From positions 1 to 37,632 of the forward strand of contig NZ_LZSE01000115.1 in the NCBI RefSeq assembly GCF_001665295.1: a stretch of 37,632 bases of DNA, read 5' to 3'. Position 1 is the stretch's first letter. Every line of letters starts with the position of its first letter. A program made the position numbers and the translations under genes. This DNA comes from Mycobacterium sp. 1554424.7. Lineage in GTDB: Bacteria > Actinomycetota > Actinomycetes > Mycobacteriales > Mycobacteriaceae. This document shows positions 16,143-24,249 of this stretch, piece by piece. Under the pieces are notes generated by a model. The model did not search any database. It was not told the origin of the DNA and saw nothing but the letters and a program-made list of their open reading frames with translations.

Positions 16143-17345
16143 TCAGATAACCTCTTTCGCGCCGATCTTTTTGGTGCGGTAGACCTGGTTGAGGAACAGC
16201 GAAGCGGCGTGCGCCGTCGCGCCGGCGCGCTCGCCGTCGATGAGGTCGTACCCGTGGCCCGCGCCCGGCAATTCCAGGTAGCCGACCATCGAATGCGAGA
16301 CGGCCCGCAGCCGTTCGACGAAGCTGCGCGCCTGCTCGACCGGGATGACGCTGTCCTTGCTGCCGTGAATCACGAGGAATGGCGGCGCGTTTCGATGCAC
16401 CCGCGCAATCGGCGACGCGTCGCGGAACACCTCGGGGTGCCGCGCGATCGACTTCTTGACGACCACCCGCTCCAGGAAGTCGACGAACCGCACCCGCTCG
16501 GGGGTGGAACGGTCCTCCCAGTCGTAGCGGCCGTAGATGCCGACCACGGCGTCGACGGAACTGTCCGCGCCCTCGGGCAGTTTGGCCTGGTGCGCCGGGT
16601 CGTCGGGGGTCAGTCCGGCGAGCGCGGACAGGTGCCCGCCGGCCGAACAGCCTGCCACCGCAACGAAATTGCGGTCGCCGCCGAACTTGTCGACGTTGGC
16701 GCGGGCCCACGCGATGGCGGTCTTGACGTCGGTGATGTGGCGCGGCCAGCGGTGGTGCGGCGCGACCCGGTAGTCGATCGCCAGGCACACCCAGCCCTGC
16801 TCGGCCAACCGCGACAGCAGCGCGGAGCCCTGGCCCATGGCCTTGCCGTGCACCCAGGCGCCGCCGGGCACGAAGATGAGGACCGGCGCGGGTTGCGCGG
16901 GCAGGTCTTTGCGGCGCCAGACGTCGAGCACCTGCGCCGGGTGGTCTCCGTAGTGGACGCCGCGGCGGTGGAGGTGGCGGCGTTGACGGATCGCATCCCA
17001 GATCGGCGGCGTCCGCTCGGCGACGGGCCATTCGAGGTCGAGGTCGGCGGCCGACACGATGCCTCGCAGGGCGGCGACGGCAACCTCGTGGATGCTTTGC
17101 CGGTCCTCGCGACGCACGTCGTTGACGCCGGGCGTCAGCAGATCCTTCGTCAGCGCGGACAGGGCTTGCGGCGCGTGGCGCGCGCCCCAGACGCTCATCG
17201 CGGTCATCGCGCCCAGCGGTTCCAGGCGCTTTCCGACGACGGGCAGCGAAGCGCTGGCCACGCTCAGGGCCAGCATGTAGTCCGCGGGGCCGGCCCGCAG
17301 CAACCACTTCACACAGGGGGTCATGCGGGGCGCCCTCGCAGTCAT
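16143..17345 (-). CDS. lipC: Alpha/beta hydrolase, LipC-like carboxylesterase
   Basis: The 400-residue product is a serine esterase of the hormone-sensitive-lipase-like group. It shows an oxyanion motif in VPGGAWVHGKAMGQ, the nucleophile elbow AGCSAGGH, the strand IDYRVAPHHRWP, and the acid and base residues in VIHGSKDSVIPVEQA and LELPGAGHGYDL. The N-terminus (KWLLRAGPADYMLALSVAS) is a hydrophobic stretch before the catalytic core, which fits the known cell-wall association of LipC. Wording and neighbours match M. tuberculosis LipC (Rv0220) as I remember it. Start choice is open: ATG 17345 gives this length, while ATG 17324 has the better ribosome site (GAGGG, spacing 8). It lies upstream of the WS/DGAT gene and probably cleaves ester lipids or phospholipids. 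Confidence 0.92.
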   Translation of the reverse strand: MTARAPRMTPCVKWLLRAGPADYMLALSVASASLPVVGKRLEPLGAMTAMSVWGARHAPQALSALTKDLLTPGVNDVRREDRQSIHEVAVAALRGIVSAADLDLEWPVAERTPPIWDAIRQRRHLHRRGVHYGDHPAQVLDVWRRKDLPAQPAPVLIFVPGGAWVHGKAMGQGSALLSRLAEQGWVCLAIDYRVAPHHRWPRHITDVKTAIAWARANVDKFGGDRNFVAVAGCSAGGHLSALAGLTPDDPAHQAKLPEGADSSVDAVVGIYGRYDWEDRSTPERVRFVDFLERVVVKKSIARHPEVFRDASPIARVHRNAPPFLVIHGSKDSVIPVEQARSFVERLRAVSHSMVGYLELPGAGHGYDLIDGERAGATAHAASLFLNQVYRTKKIGAKEVI

Positions 17346-17414
17346 GTACGGACTGTACCCCCGCGCGGACGGCTGAAACTGACGTTTACGTTAGAGGGCG
17401 TCGACCCGGCGGCT

Positions 17415-17966
17415 CTACGGTTTGCTGCTCGCGGCGTCGTCACTGCTCTCAGCCTGTTCTAGTGCTTTGCTGATTGAGCGCCGGCGCGCCACCGCGAGTC
17501 GCGTCGCATAGCTGAGCGCGCTGACCGCGAACATCGCCGCGGTGAGCAGCAGCCACCTGCCCAGGAACGGCTGCTGGGTTTGCCCGGTGGCCGCCTGATA
17601 GGTCGGGGCGCCCTGCTCGATGATGCCCGGCAGGAAGATCAGCAGCGTCAGCCCGGCACCCAGGGCGGGTACGCGAATGTGGTTGCGGGCGCTGATGTTT
17701 GGACGGTCGGGTGCGCCCCGCCCGATTCGTGCGAACAGCGCCCGGTCGGCCAGCGCGTAGAGCGGGAAGAGCAACAGGTCGTGGGCGATCACGGCGGCGG
17801 CCAACCAGACGGCGATCGACTGCCACCAGGCGCCGGAGTTCCACAGCGTCGCCGGCTTGAAGGTGGCCAAGACGTAGCCCAGCAGGGCGAACCCGGACAG
17901 CATGGTCAGCAGGTGTAGCGGTCCGGACCCGTAAATCGCGCCGAAACGTCTTGAGAATTCGGGCAT
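17415..17966 (-). CDS. Integral membrane protein, Rv0219-like
   Basis: The 183-residue product has four likely membrane spans: LHLLTMLSGFALLGYVLATF (residues ~17-36), a second near 46-72 (SIAVWLAAAVIAHDLLLFPL), a third near 97-115 (PALGAGLTLLIFLPGII) and a fourth near 137-158 (LLLTAAMFAVSALSYATRLA). A charged Ser/Asp-rich tail follows. One base separates it from the stop of the preceding cytochrome/molybdoenzyme gene, so the two are surely co-expressed and may form a complex, for example an anchor or quinone-site partner (inference). Length and position agree with Rv0219. No catalytic motif is visible and no function is known. Confidence 0.85.
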   Translation of the reverse strand: MPEFSRRFGAIYGSGPLHLLTMLSGFALLGYVLATFKPATLWNSGAWWQSIAVWLAAAVIAHDLLLFPLYALADRALFARIGRGAPDRPNISARNHIRVPALGAGLTLLIFLPGIIEQGAPTYQAATGQTQQPFLGRWLLLTAAMFAVSALSYATRLAVARRRSISKALEQAESSDDAASSKP

Positions 17967-17967
17967 C

Positions 17968-19257
17968 TCAGCTCGGCTCGAACTCGATGGACGCCACCCA
18001 TTTGGTGTTGTGCACGCCGGGTAACGCCGGCACGATGATCCGCGCCGGATAGCCGTGATCCAGCGACAGGTCGGCGCCGTTGACCCGCAGCGCCAGTAGG
18101 GCTTCGGGGTCGCGAACCTGGTTGGCCTGCAACGTCGCCTCGCCGAAGGCGCCGCCCCGCTGCAGCGACGACACCCGCGCCGTGCGTGGGACGGGCACGC
18201 CCACGATTCGGGCCAGCTCGGCCAGCCGGACCCCGCTCCAAGTCTGCACGGTGGACCACCCCTCGACGCACGCGATCGGAAGCCGCGCCGTGGTCTGCGG
18301 GAGCGCGGCCAGCGCGGCGCGGTCCAGCACCACCTGCGACGAACCGCTGCGCAAGACCAATCGCCAACTCGCGCCGACGCTTTCGGGGGTGATGCCCGCG
18401 GCGACGGCGGTCTTGTTGACCGGGAAGTCGCGGCCCCGCCCGCGCGGGACCAGCAGGGCGGCGCCGCGCGACGCCCCGCCGAGGGTCTGCCCGGCCGTCA
18501 GCACGCCCACCAGCGCCACCCCGGAGCCGACCAGCGCCAGGGCGCCGCGCCGGCTCATGGTCGGTTCGGCCGGGTCGGCCGACACCAGCCCGTCGGGATC
18601 GGGCGCCTCCGGTCGGGTGTCACTTCGGTTGGTGCGCAACACCTCCCGCAGCGGCATGCTGCGTAGCCCGGTGATCATGCGCGGAATCTTGAGCGTGATG
18701 TGCATCAGAAACCCGGTGATGAAGACCCAGGCCCCGAAATAGTGGGCGTCGTAGAAGCTGAACCCGAAGATGTAGTCGTACTGGATGTTCAGCACCCCGG
18801 TGACGATCTCGAACAGCACCCCGCCGACCAGCATCAGCAGCGACAACCGTTCCAGCAGCTGGGCGATCGAGCGGGCCGGCGGCCACGCGAACAGCCGCGG
18901 GATCACCGACCACAGCTTGGCCAGCACCACCGGGATGATCACCAGGCCCAGCCCCACGTGCAGGCCCTGGGTCAGCCGGTACAACCACGACGGGCGCGTC
19001 GGCCAGTCGAAGCCGGGCAGGCGCAGCCAGCCGACGTCGGCGGGGATGGCCTGCCCGAGTTGCGGCCCATATGCGATGTACGAGAGCAGCCCGGTGAGGA
19101 TGACGATCGGCAGGGCGATCAGCAGCACCAGCCCGAACACCGACGTCAGCCACGGGCCGCGCAGCGGGCTACGGAAACGGCCGAGGCGCTCCGCACCCGG
19201 CGGCGGGTGCCGGTCCAGCGCCCGCCACAGCCGGGCCGGAAAGCCGTAGCCGCTCAC
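17968..19257 (-). CDS. Membrane cytochrome b-like protein fused to a sulfite-oxidase-type molybdopterin domain, Rv0218-like
   Basis: The 429-residue product has two modules. Residues about 36-190 hold four membrane spans with candidate haem-ligand histidines (H100 in QGLHVGLG, H172 in AHYFGAW, H186 in FLMHITLK), like the cytochrome b561 or FdnI-type group. Residues 234-256 read MSRRGALALVGSGVALVGVL, an internal twin-arginine signal-like segment and fifth span. Residues about 270-429 match the oxidoreductase molybdopterin-binding fold, with the likely Mo-ligand cysteine C330 in LPIACVEGWS. This layout implies a periplasmic molybdoenzyme that exchanges electrons with the membrane through the haem module. 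The start is GTG 19257, overlapping the methyltransferase stop as GTGA. Substrate unknown; it matches Rv0218 in synteny. Confidence 0.88.
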   Translation of the reverse strand: MSGYGFPARLWRALDRHPPPGAERLGRFRSPLRGPWLTSVFGLVLLIALPIVILTGLLSYIAYGPQLGQAIPADVGWLRLPGFDWPTRPSWLYRLTQGLHVGLGLVIIPVVLAKLWSVIPRLFAWPPARSIAQLLERLSLLMLVGGVLFEIVTGVLNIQYDYIFGFSFYDAHYFGAWVFITGFLMHITLKIPRMITGLRSMPLREVLRTNRSDTRPEAPDPDGLVSADPAEPTMSRRGALALVGSGVALVGVLTAGQTLGGASRGAALLVPRGRGRDFPVNKTAVAAGITPESVGASWRLVLRSGSSQVVLDRAALAALPQTTARLPIACVEGWSTVQTWSGVRLAELARIVGVPVPRTARVSSLQRGGAFGEATLQANQVRDPEALLALRVNGADLSLDHGYPARIIVPALPGVHNTKWVASIEFEPS

Positions 19258-19907
19258 AGGGCGGCCAGGTTCGCGATGACCCGGCCGCCGATCAGCCGGA
19301 CGCCGATCAGCGTCAAACCGGCCTGCGCGGCCAGCGTGGCGGCGCTGTCGACACCGACCGTCGCCCAGCGGAACCAGGGCCCCACGTCGCGGTCCGTCTC
19401 GAGGCGCACCCAGCGCGGGCGGACGCCGACGGCGTCGGTCTCGAACTCGGCCACGCAGCGCCCACCGCGACCGAGCAGCTCGGCGGCCCGGGCCAGGATG
19501 CGTCGCGGGTCGCCGCCGAGGCCGACGTTGCCGTCGACGAGCAATACCGTCTGCCAGGACCCCGTTCCGGGAAGCGGCTCGAACACGTCGCCCAGCAGCG
19601 CGGGCGCGCCGCCGCGCCCCGCCAGGCGGATGGCCGTCGCGGACCGATCGATGCCGAGCGCGGGTATGCCGCGCCGGATGAGCATGGCGACCAACCTGCC
19701 GGGCCCACAGCCCAGCTCGATGGTCGGCCCGGTGCACATCTGGGCCACCGCCTCGTCGAAGACGTCGTCGAAGGCGTCGCGCGGCGCGCCGCCGGGACAT
19801 CGGTCGCCCAGCCACCGGTGGGCCGGCAGCGGCCGAACCTCGCCGTCCTCGTGCCGGACCCAACATCTCTCGCCACCGAGCGCCCGATCGTAGAGATGCC
19901 CCAGCAT
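19254..19907 (-). CDS. SAM-dependent class I methyltransferase
   Basis: The 217-residue product has the SAM-binding motif I IELGCGPGRLVAML at about residues 60-73, the acidic end of the next strand in ALGIDRSATAIRLAG, and a VLLVDGNVGLGGDP loop. The ATG at 19907 is chosen for its GAGAGG ribosome site six bases upstream, although the frame stays open further upstream. Its TGA overlaps the GTG of the cytochrome/molybdoenzyme gene, so the two are translated together. This gene is not part of the Rv0214-Rv0222 block as I remember it, so it may be an addition here. The acceptor is unknown; it could modify a small molecule or the quinone/lipid partner of the redox protein (inference). Confidence 0.82.
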   Translation of the reverse strand: MLGHLYDRALGGERCWVRHEDGEVRPLPAHRWLGDRCPGGAPRDAFDDVFDEAVAQMCTGPTIELGCGPGRLVAMLIRRGIPALGIDRSATAIRLAGRGGAPALLGDVFEPLPGTGSWQTVLLVDGNVGLGGDPRRILARAAELLGRGGRCVAEFETDAVGVRPRWVRLETDRDVGPWFRWATVGVDSAATLAAQAGLTLIGVRLIGGRVIANLAAL

Positions 19908-20151
19908 GTCAAGCCTCTCGGATCGTGCGCGACCAGCCGGCCCGGGCGCGCGTTTGCCCCGGTGGGGGGTGTGCTTACGAACCCGCATCGCCGGTAAGCC
20001 GATATCCGCGGGATAGGCCAGCGTTTGGATCAACCGGATCGATACCCCGATCCGCGCGCGGCTAACCCCGCACGCAGGAGGCCGCCCAACCGACCGGGCC
20101 GAATGGTTCACGCGAGTCATTCGGCGCCGGAACCGGCCCGGATGGGAGCGG
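19908..20151. other. Non-coding gap upstream of the methyltransferase operon
   Basis: This 244-bp gap follows the alpha/beta hydrolase gene on the minus strand and precedes the six-gene methyltransferase-echA1 run, so it probably holds that operon's promoter. I see only a loose inverted repeat (GCTTAC / GTAAGC, 15-nt loop, near 19970-20000) and no convincing gene or operator. Confidence 0.3.
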
Positions 20152-20976
20152 CTACGAACCGGCGTCGAACAGGAACTCGGCAAGCAGCCGGTTCACGCGG
20201 GCCGGGTCCTCCAGCGCGGCCAGGTGCGCGACTCCGTCGAGCACGGTGAACGACGCGCCCGGGATCGAGTCGGCCATGGCCCGCGTTTCGGCCACGGGAA
20301 AGGTGGCGTCCTCGGCGCCGGCGACGACGAGCACCGGGCCGGTCACACTGGCCAGCAGGGCGTGTTGGTCCGGCCGGTCGGGGACCACGCTGCGCACCGC
20401 CCAGCGGGCCGAGTCGATGTCGACGGCGCGCAGGTTCGCCAGGACGGTCTCGACCACGTCCGGGCGGCGGCGCAGCGACGTCGGACCGAGGAAGCTGCGC
20501 ACCGCCTGACGGGTCAACGGCGGCCGGATGCCGCCCAGCGCGGTCGCCATCCGCAACATGGCCGCGAACCGAACCCTTTGGACCACACCGGCTTTCGAGG
20601 CCGTGCAGTTCATCAGGACGGCGCGATCGAGGCGGTCGGGATGGTGGGCGGCGAACGTGGCGCCGATCATTCCGCCCCAGGAATTGCCGACGAAGTGAGC
20701 CCTGTCGATGCCGAGCCCATCCAACAGGTCGACGACGCAGCGCGCGCAGTCGGAAAAGCTGAAGGCCGCGCGCAGGGGCGCGCTGCCCCCATGGCCGGGC
20801 GGGTCGACCAGCACCAGGCGGTGGGTCGCACCGAAGCGGGCGGCCTGGCCGGCCCAGAGGTCTCCGGTCATCAGCAGGCTGGGCCACATCAGCACGGCGG
20901 GCCCGGTTCCGGGGCTGACCTGCGTGCGCATCGTTCCCAGCGCGGTATCGACCAACCGCGGCACCAGCGTGCTCAC
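20152..20976 (-). CDS. Alpha/beta hydrolase
   Basis: The 274-residue product is a standard alpha/beta-fold hydrolase. It has VLVDPPGHGGSAPL, the nucleophile elbow FVGNSWGGMIGA (serine before WGG), the acid in VVAGAEDATFPV and the histidine in LDGVAHLAALEDP. The pattern resembles enol-lactonases and C-C bond hydrolases of aromatic degradation as well as non-haem haloperoxidase-like enzymes, so the substrate is open. The start is a GTG at 20976 (VSTLVPRLVDT), because upstream sequence in the same frame overlaps nirD. It lies 40 bp after nirD on the same strand and may be read with the nitrate operon, though no role in nitrogen metabolism is evident. Confidence 0.85.
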   Translation of the reverse strand: MSTLVPRLVDTALGTMRTQVSPGTGPAVLMWPSLLMTGDLWAGQAARFGATHRLVLVDPPGHGGSAPLRAAFSFSDCARCVVDLLDGLGIDRAHFVGNSWGGMIGATFAAHHPDRLDRAVLMNCTASKAGVVQRVRFAAMLRMATALGGIRPPLTRQAVRSFLGPTSLRRRPDVVETVLANLRAVDIDSARWAVRSVVPDRPDQHALLASVTGPVLVVAGAEDATFPVAETRAMADSIPGASFTVLDGVAHLAALEDPARVNRLLAEFLFDAGS

Positions 20977-21016
20977 GCCGCCACCATAGCCAGCCTGCGG
21001 CGTGACCGAAGCGTTC

Positions 21017-21376
21017 TTACCCCGGGTGGGAATCCGCACCGTTGTTTTGCGGGCGACGCGATTTGCCGCCGACGCGCAGTTGTATCGTTCCGACACCGCT
21101 GTCTTGCACGGGATAGGAAGTCACCTCGGCGCCGCCGTTGGCGATTTCGCAGCCGGTTTCCAGGTCGTAGGTGAAGCCGTGCAACGGGCAGACGACAACC
21201 CTGCCGTCGGTGAGCCCGTCCGCCAACGGACCCCCGCGGTGTGGGCACACCGCGTCGAGCGCGCGCAGCGAACCGTCGCGCAACCGAAAGACGGCGATTT
21301 GCCGATCGCCGATCGCATAGGTGCGGCCCTCGCCCACCGGGACGTCGTCGATGGGGCCCAGAATGATGTCGCTCAT
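21017..21376 (-). CDS. nirD: Assimilatory nitrite reductase small subunit, NirD
   Basis: The 119-residue product is a Rieske-type [2Fe-2S] protein. Its ligands are in CPHRGGPLADG and CPLHGFTYDLETG, giving C-P-H ... C-P-L-H. NirD is the small subunit of the NADH-dependent sirohaem nitrite reductase that makes ammonium from nitrite in the cytoplasm. Its ATG overlaps the nirB stop as ATGA, which links subunit synthesis. The tail after residue 105 (GGKSRRPQNNGADSHPG) is charged, low in complexity and probably disordered; NirD proteins normally end earlier. Confidence 0.95.
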   Translation of the reverse strand: MSDIILGPIDDVPVGEGRTYAIGDRQIAVFRLRDGSLRALDAVCPHRGGPLADGLTDGRVVVCPLHGFTYDLETGCEIANGGAEVTSYPVQDSGVGTIQLRVGGKSRRPQNNGADSHPG

Positions 21377-23889
21377 CGCACCGGCACCTGCGGCAGCGGG
21401 ATCAGCGGCAGCGACGAACGGAAGTCATTGGGAGTAATCGCTTTTCGACTCTCGGCCCACGGGTCGCGGTAGGAATCGATCGATTTCTGCATGCGCGCGT
21501 CCAGGTCGGGGCCGATGCCCTCGCTGTCTTGCACCACGATCGCGCAGATCCGCTCGATGCCCACCCTCGGGACGAAATCGTAAGTGCGTTCCAGCCAGTT
21601 GGCGTTCTCCCGGTAGTACTGCAGGAACCGACCCGTCAAAGCGATGACCTCGTCGGGGGTATCCACCGTCGTCAGCAGATCGCCCTTGCGGACGTGTGAG
21701 CCGGCCGCGCCGCCCACGTAGATCTGCCATTGCCCGCCCTCGATCGCGACGACGCCGACGTCCTTGCACAGGGCCTCTGCGCAGTTGCGGGGACACCCGG
21801 TCACCGCCAGCTTCATCTTCGCGGGGCTGGGCAGGCCCTGAAACCTCTCTTCGATCGCGATGCCCAGTGCCGTGGAATCGCCCAGCCCATAGCGGCAGAA
21901 GTCGCTTCCCACACAGGTTTTGACGGTTCGAAAGCTCTTTCCGTACGCGTAGCCGGACGGCATCCCGAGGTCGGCCCACACCGCCGGGAGGTCCTCCTTG
22001 CGCACGCCGAGCAGGTCGATTCGCTGGCCGCCGGTGAGTTTGATCATCGGGATCTGGTACTTGTCGGCCACGTCGGCGATCTTGCGCAGCTGCTCGGAGT
22101 TGGTCACCCCACCCTTGAGTTGCGGAACCACCGAGAACGTGCCGTCTCGCTGAATGTTGGCGTGGACCCGGTCGTTGATGTAGCGACTGTCGCGCTCATC
22201 GACGAACTCGTCGCCCCACATCATTTCGAGCAATGACGAGAGCGCCATTTTCGAGCCGGCGTCCTCGCGGCCTTCCGGCGCCAGCGCGGCGAACACCGAT
22301 GACACCGAGTGCAGCTCGAGCTCGCGGATCAGCCGCATCAATTCCGGTTTCTCATAAGGAATCCCCGGCACGTACCAATTGGCCCGCTCGTCTTCGGAAA
22401 TTGCGGCGCCGGCCTCGGACGCCGCCCACTCGACGACCTGCGCGACCAGCCCCTTGCACGAGCCGCATCCCTTGCCCGCGCGGGTCGCCGACATCACCCC
22501 GGCGAGCGACGTCTGGCCGTCCTTGACGCAGCCGACGATCGCGGCCTTGCTCACGCCGTTGCAGTTGCACACCTGGGCGTCGTCCGCCAATTCGGCCGCC
22601 CCGGTCGCCGCGTCGGGGGTGCCGATGTCGAACATCAGCGAGATCCGTTCGGGCGGAAGCGGAAGCCCACGGTCGAAGGCCTGCATCAGGAAGGCGACCT
22701 TGCTGACATCGCCCACCAGGGTGGCACCGACCAGTTTGTCGTCGCGAACCACCACGGTCTTGTACACGCCATGCTTGGGTTCGGAATACTGCACGAATTC
22801 GTCGTCGTCGCGCTCGGGTCCCTTCAGACCCATCGCCGCCACATCGACCCCCGCCACCTTCAGCTTGGTGGCCGTGCGTGAACCATGATATGCGGCACGG
22901 GGATTGGCACTCGTCAGGTGATCGGCGAGCACACCGGCCTGCTCCCACAACGGGGCCACGAGCCCGTAGACCTGCCCGCGGTGCTGCGCGCACTCGCCCA
23001 CCACGTATATGTCGTCGTCGTCGACCGAACGCATCTGGTCGTCGACGACGATCGCGCGTTCGACGGTCAGCCCGGCGCGCCGCGCCAGCCCGACGTTGGG
23101 CCGGATGCCGGCCGCCATCACCACCATGTCGCACGGCAGCTGGGTGCCGTCGTCGAATTCGATCGCCGACGGCAAGCCGTCCAGGGTGAGCATCCTGACG
23201 GTCCTCTTACCGGTGTGCACCTCGATGCCCAGCGCCTCCACCAGCCGGCGCAGGATGGCGCTGCCCTGGTCGTCGAGTTGGGCGTTCATCAAGGTCGGGC
23301 CGCCCTGCACGACGCCGACGTGCAGTCCCCGATTCTGCAGGCCCCGCGCCGCTTCCAACCCCAGCAGCCCGCCGCCGACGACGACCGCCTTGCTTCGCCC
23401 CTTGGCGAATTCGATCATCGCCCCACAGTCGTCGAGGCTGCGGAAGCCGAAAACGCCGCGGGCCAAGGTTCTGTCGTCCTGCCAGATGCCCTCGACGGGC
23501 GGGAAGAACGACCTGCTGCCCGTCGCGAGAATCAGCTTGTCGTAGCGGACGGTGGTGCCGTCGTCCGCGTGCACCAGGTGCGCGAAAGGGTCGATGCGCA
23601 CGACGCGCACTCCGGCCCGCAGCTCAATGTTGTTCTGCGCGTACCAGTCCAGCGGATTGAGGTAGATCTCGCCGGCATCGTCGGACCCGGCCAGCACATT
23701 GGACAGCAGGATCCGGTTGTAATTCCCGTACGGTTCGTCACCGAAGACGGTGATGGCAAACCGTTCATTGCCGCCGCGGGCGAGGATCTCCTCCACCGCG
23801 CGCGCCCCCGCCATGCCGTTGCCGACGACCACCAGCTTCGCCAGGCCGGCCGCGTGCCCGTTGGTTTCGGGTTGCACCAAGGTAGTCAT
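21373..23889 (-). CDS. nirB: Assimilatory nitrite reductase [NAD(P)H] large subunit, NirB
   Basis: The 838-residue product reduces nitrite to ammonium in six electron steps. It has two FAD/NAD(P)H Rossmann sites, KLVVVGNGMAGARAVEEIL near residue 20 and KAVVVGGGLLGLEAARGL near 170. A BFD-like [2Fe-2S] site follows, with CNC at about 438-440 and CGSC at about 473-476. The sirohaem/[4Fe-4S] ligands are in TCVGSDFCRYG (about 656) and TGCPRNCAEALC (about 696). All cofactor residues are intact and the length is normal. It lies between the 117-residue unknown protein and nirD in one operon with a nitrate reductase, giving a full cytoplasmic nitrate-to-ammonium path. Control by GlnR and nitrate-responsive NnaR is known for mycobacterial homologues, but I could not place a confident GlnR site. 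Confidence 0.97.
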   Translation of the reverse strand: MTTLVQPETNGHAAGLAKLVVVGNGMAGARAVEEILARGGNERFAITVFGDEPYGNYNRILLSNVLAGSDDAGEIYLNPLDWYAQNNIELRAGVRVVRIDPFAHLVHADDGTTVRYDKLILATGSRSFFPPVEGIWQDDRTLARGVFGFRSLDDCGAMIEFAKGRSKAVVVGGGLLGLEAARGLQNRGLHVGVVQGGPTLMNAQLDDQGSAILRRLVEALGIEVHTGKRTVRMLTLDGLPSAIEFDDGTQLPCDMVVMAAGIRPNVGLARRAGLTVERAIVVDDQMRSVDDDDIYVVGECAQHRGQVYGLVAPLWEQAGVLADHLTSANPRAAYHGSRTATKLKVAGVDVAAMGLKGPERDDDEFVQYSEPKHGVYKTVVVRDDKLVGATLVGDVSKVAFLMQAFDRGLPLPPERISLMFDIGTPDAATGAAELADDAQVCNCNGVSKAAIVGCVKDGQTSLAGVMSATRAGKGCGSCKGLVAQVVEWAASEAGAAISEDERANWYVPGIPYEKPELMRLIRELELHSVSSVFAALAPEGREDAGSKMALSSLLEMMWGDEFVDERDSRYINDRVHANIQRDGTFSVVPQLKGGVTNSEQLRKIADVADKYQIPMIKLTGGQRIDLLGVRKEDLPAVWADLGMPSGYAYGKSFRTVKTCVGSDFCRYGLGDSTALGIAIEERFQGLPSPAKMKLAVTGCPRNCAEALCKDVGVVAIEGGQWQIYVGGAAGSHVRKGDLLTTVDTPDEVIALTGRFLQYYRENANWLERTYDFVPRVGIERICAIVVQDSEGIGPDLDARMQKSIDSYRDPWAESRKAITPNDFRSSLPLIPLPQVPVR

Positions 23890-23895
23890 GGCGAC

Positions 23896-24249
23896 TCAGA
23901 TTTCAACCAGGCCGATGTCGACGAACACGGTGCCGCTCAGTCCGTCGGGGGCGGCGACGAACACCTCGAGGACGGTGTCGGCGATCAGGTCTTCGACGAC
24001 CCGAAGCGGCACGTGCACCGCGTCCTTGGCCCCGATGGGGAAGTACCGCATCGGGGCGCCGTCGCGCATCAGGACGACGGTGACCAGCTCGTCGGTGCTG
24101 TTCCCGCCGCGGAAATAGACGGGCTGGGTGATGACCCCGGCCGGCACCTCATAGCGCAGCGAAGAATCGAGCAGGGACGGCGAGTCGTAGCCCTTTCCGT
24201 GAAAAGTGAACGCGCCCTGCAAAAAGCGAGGCCTGCTGTCGTCACCCAT
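23896..24249 (-). CDS. Unknown 117-residue protein of the nitrate assimilation operon
   Basis: The product begins MGDDSRPRFLQGAFTFHGKG and contains RYEVPAGVITQPVYFRGGNS, then VTVVLMRDGAPMRYFPIGAK, ending VFVDIGLVEI. It has no cysteine, no signal peptide and no membrane span, and alternates hydrophobic residues as in a compact beta sandwich. Its start overlaps the last eight bases of the nitrate reductase gene and its stop is six bases before nirB, so it is translated between two large redox enzymes. This suggests an assembly factor, a maturation chaperone or a structural link between the two enzymes (inference). I recognise no characterised family. Without cysteines it cannot itself be a classical iron-sulfur carrier. 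Confidence 0.8.
   Translation of the reverse strand: MGDDSRPRFLQGAFTFHGKGYDSPSLLDSSLRYEVPAGVITQPVYFRGGNSTDELVTVVLMRDGAPMRYFPIGAKDAVHVPLRVVEDLIADTVLEVFVAAPDGLSGTVFVDIGLVEI

Noticed and set aside
19258-19866. Upstream extension of the Rv0218-like frame
   Set aside because: The added sequence is Arg/Ala-rich and overlaps the well-supported methyltransferase in another frame; the GTG at 19257 is coupled to its stop.
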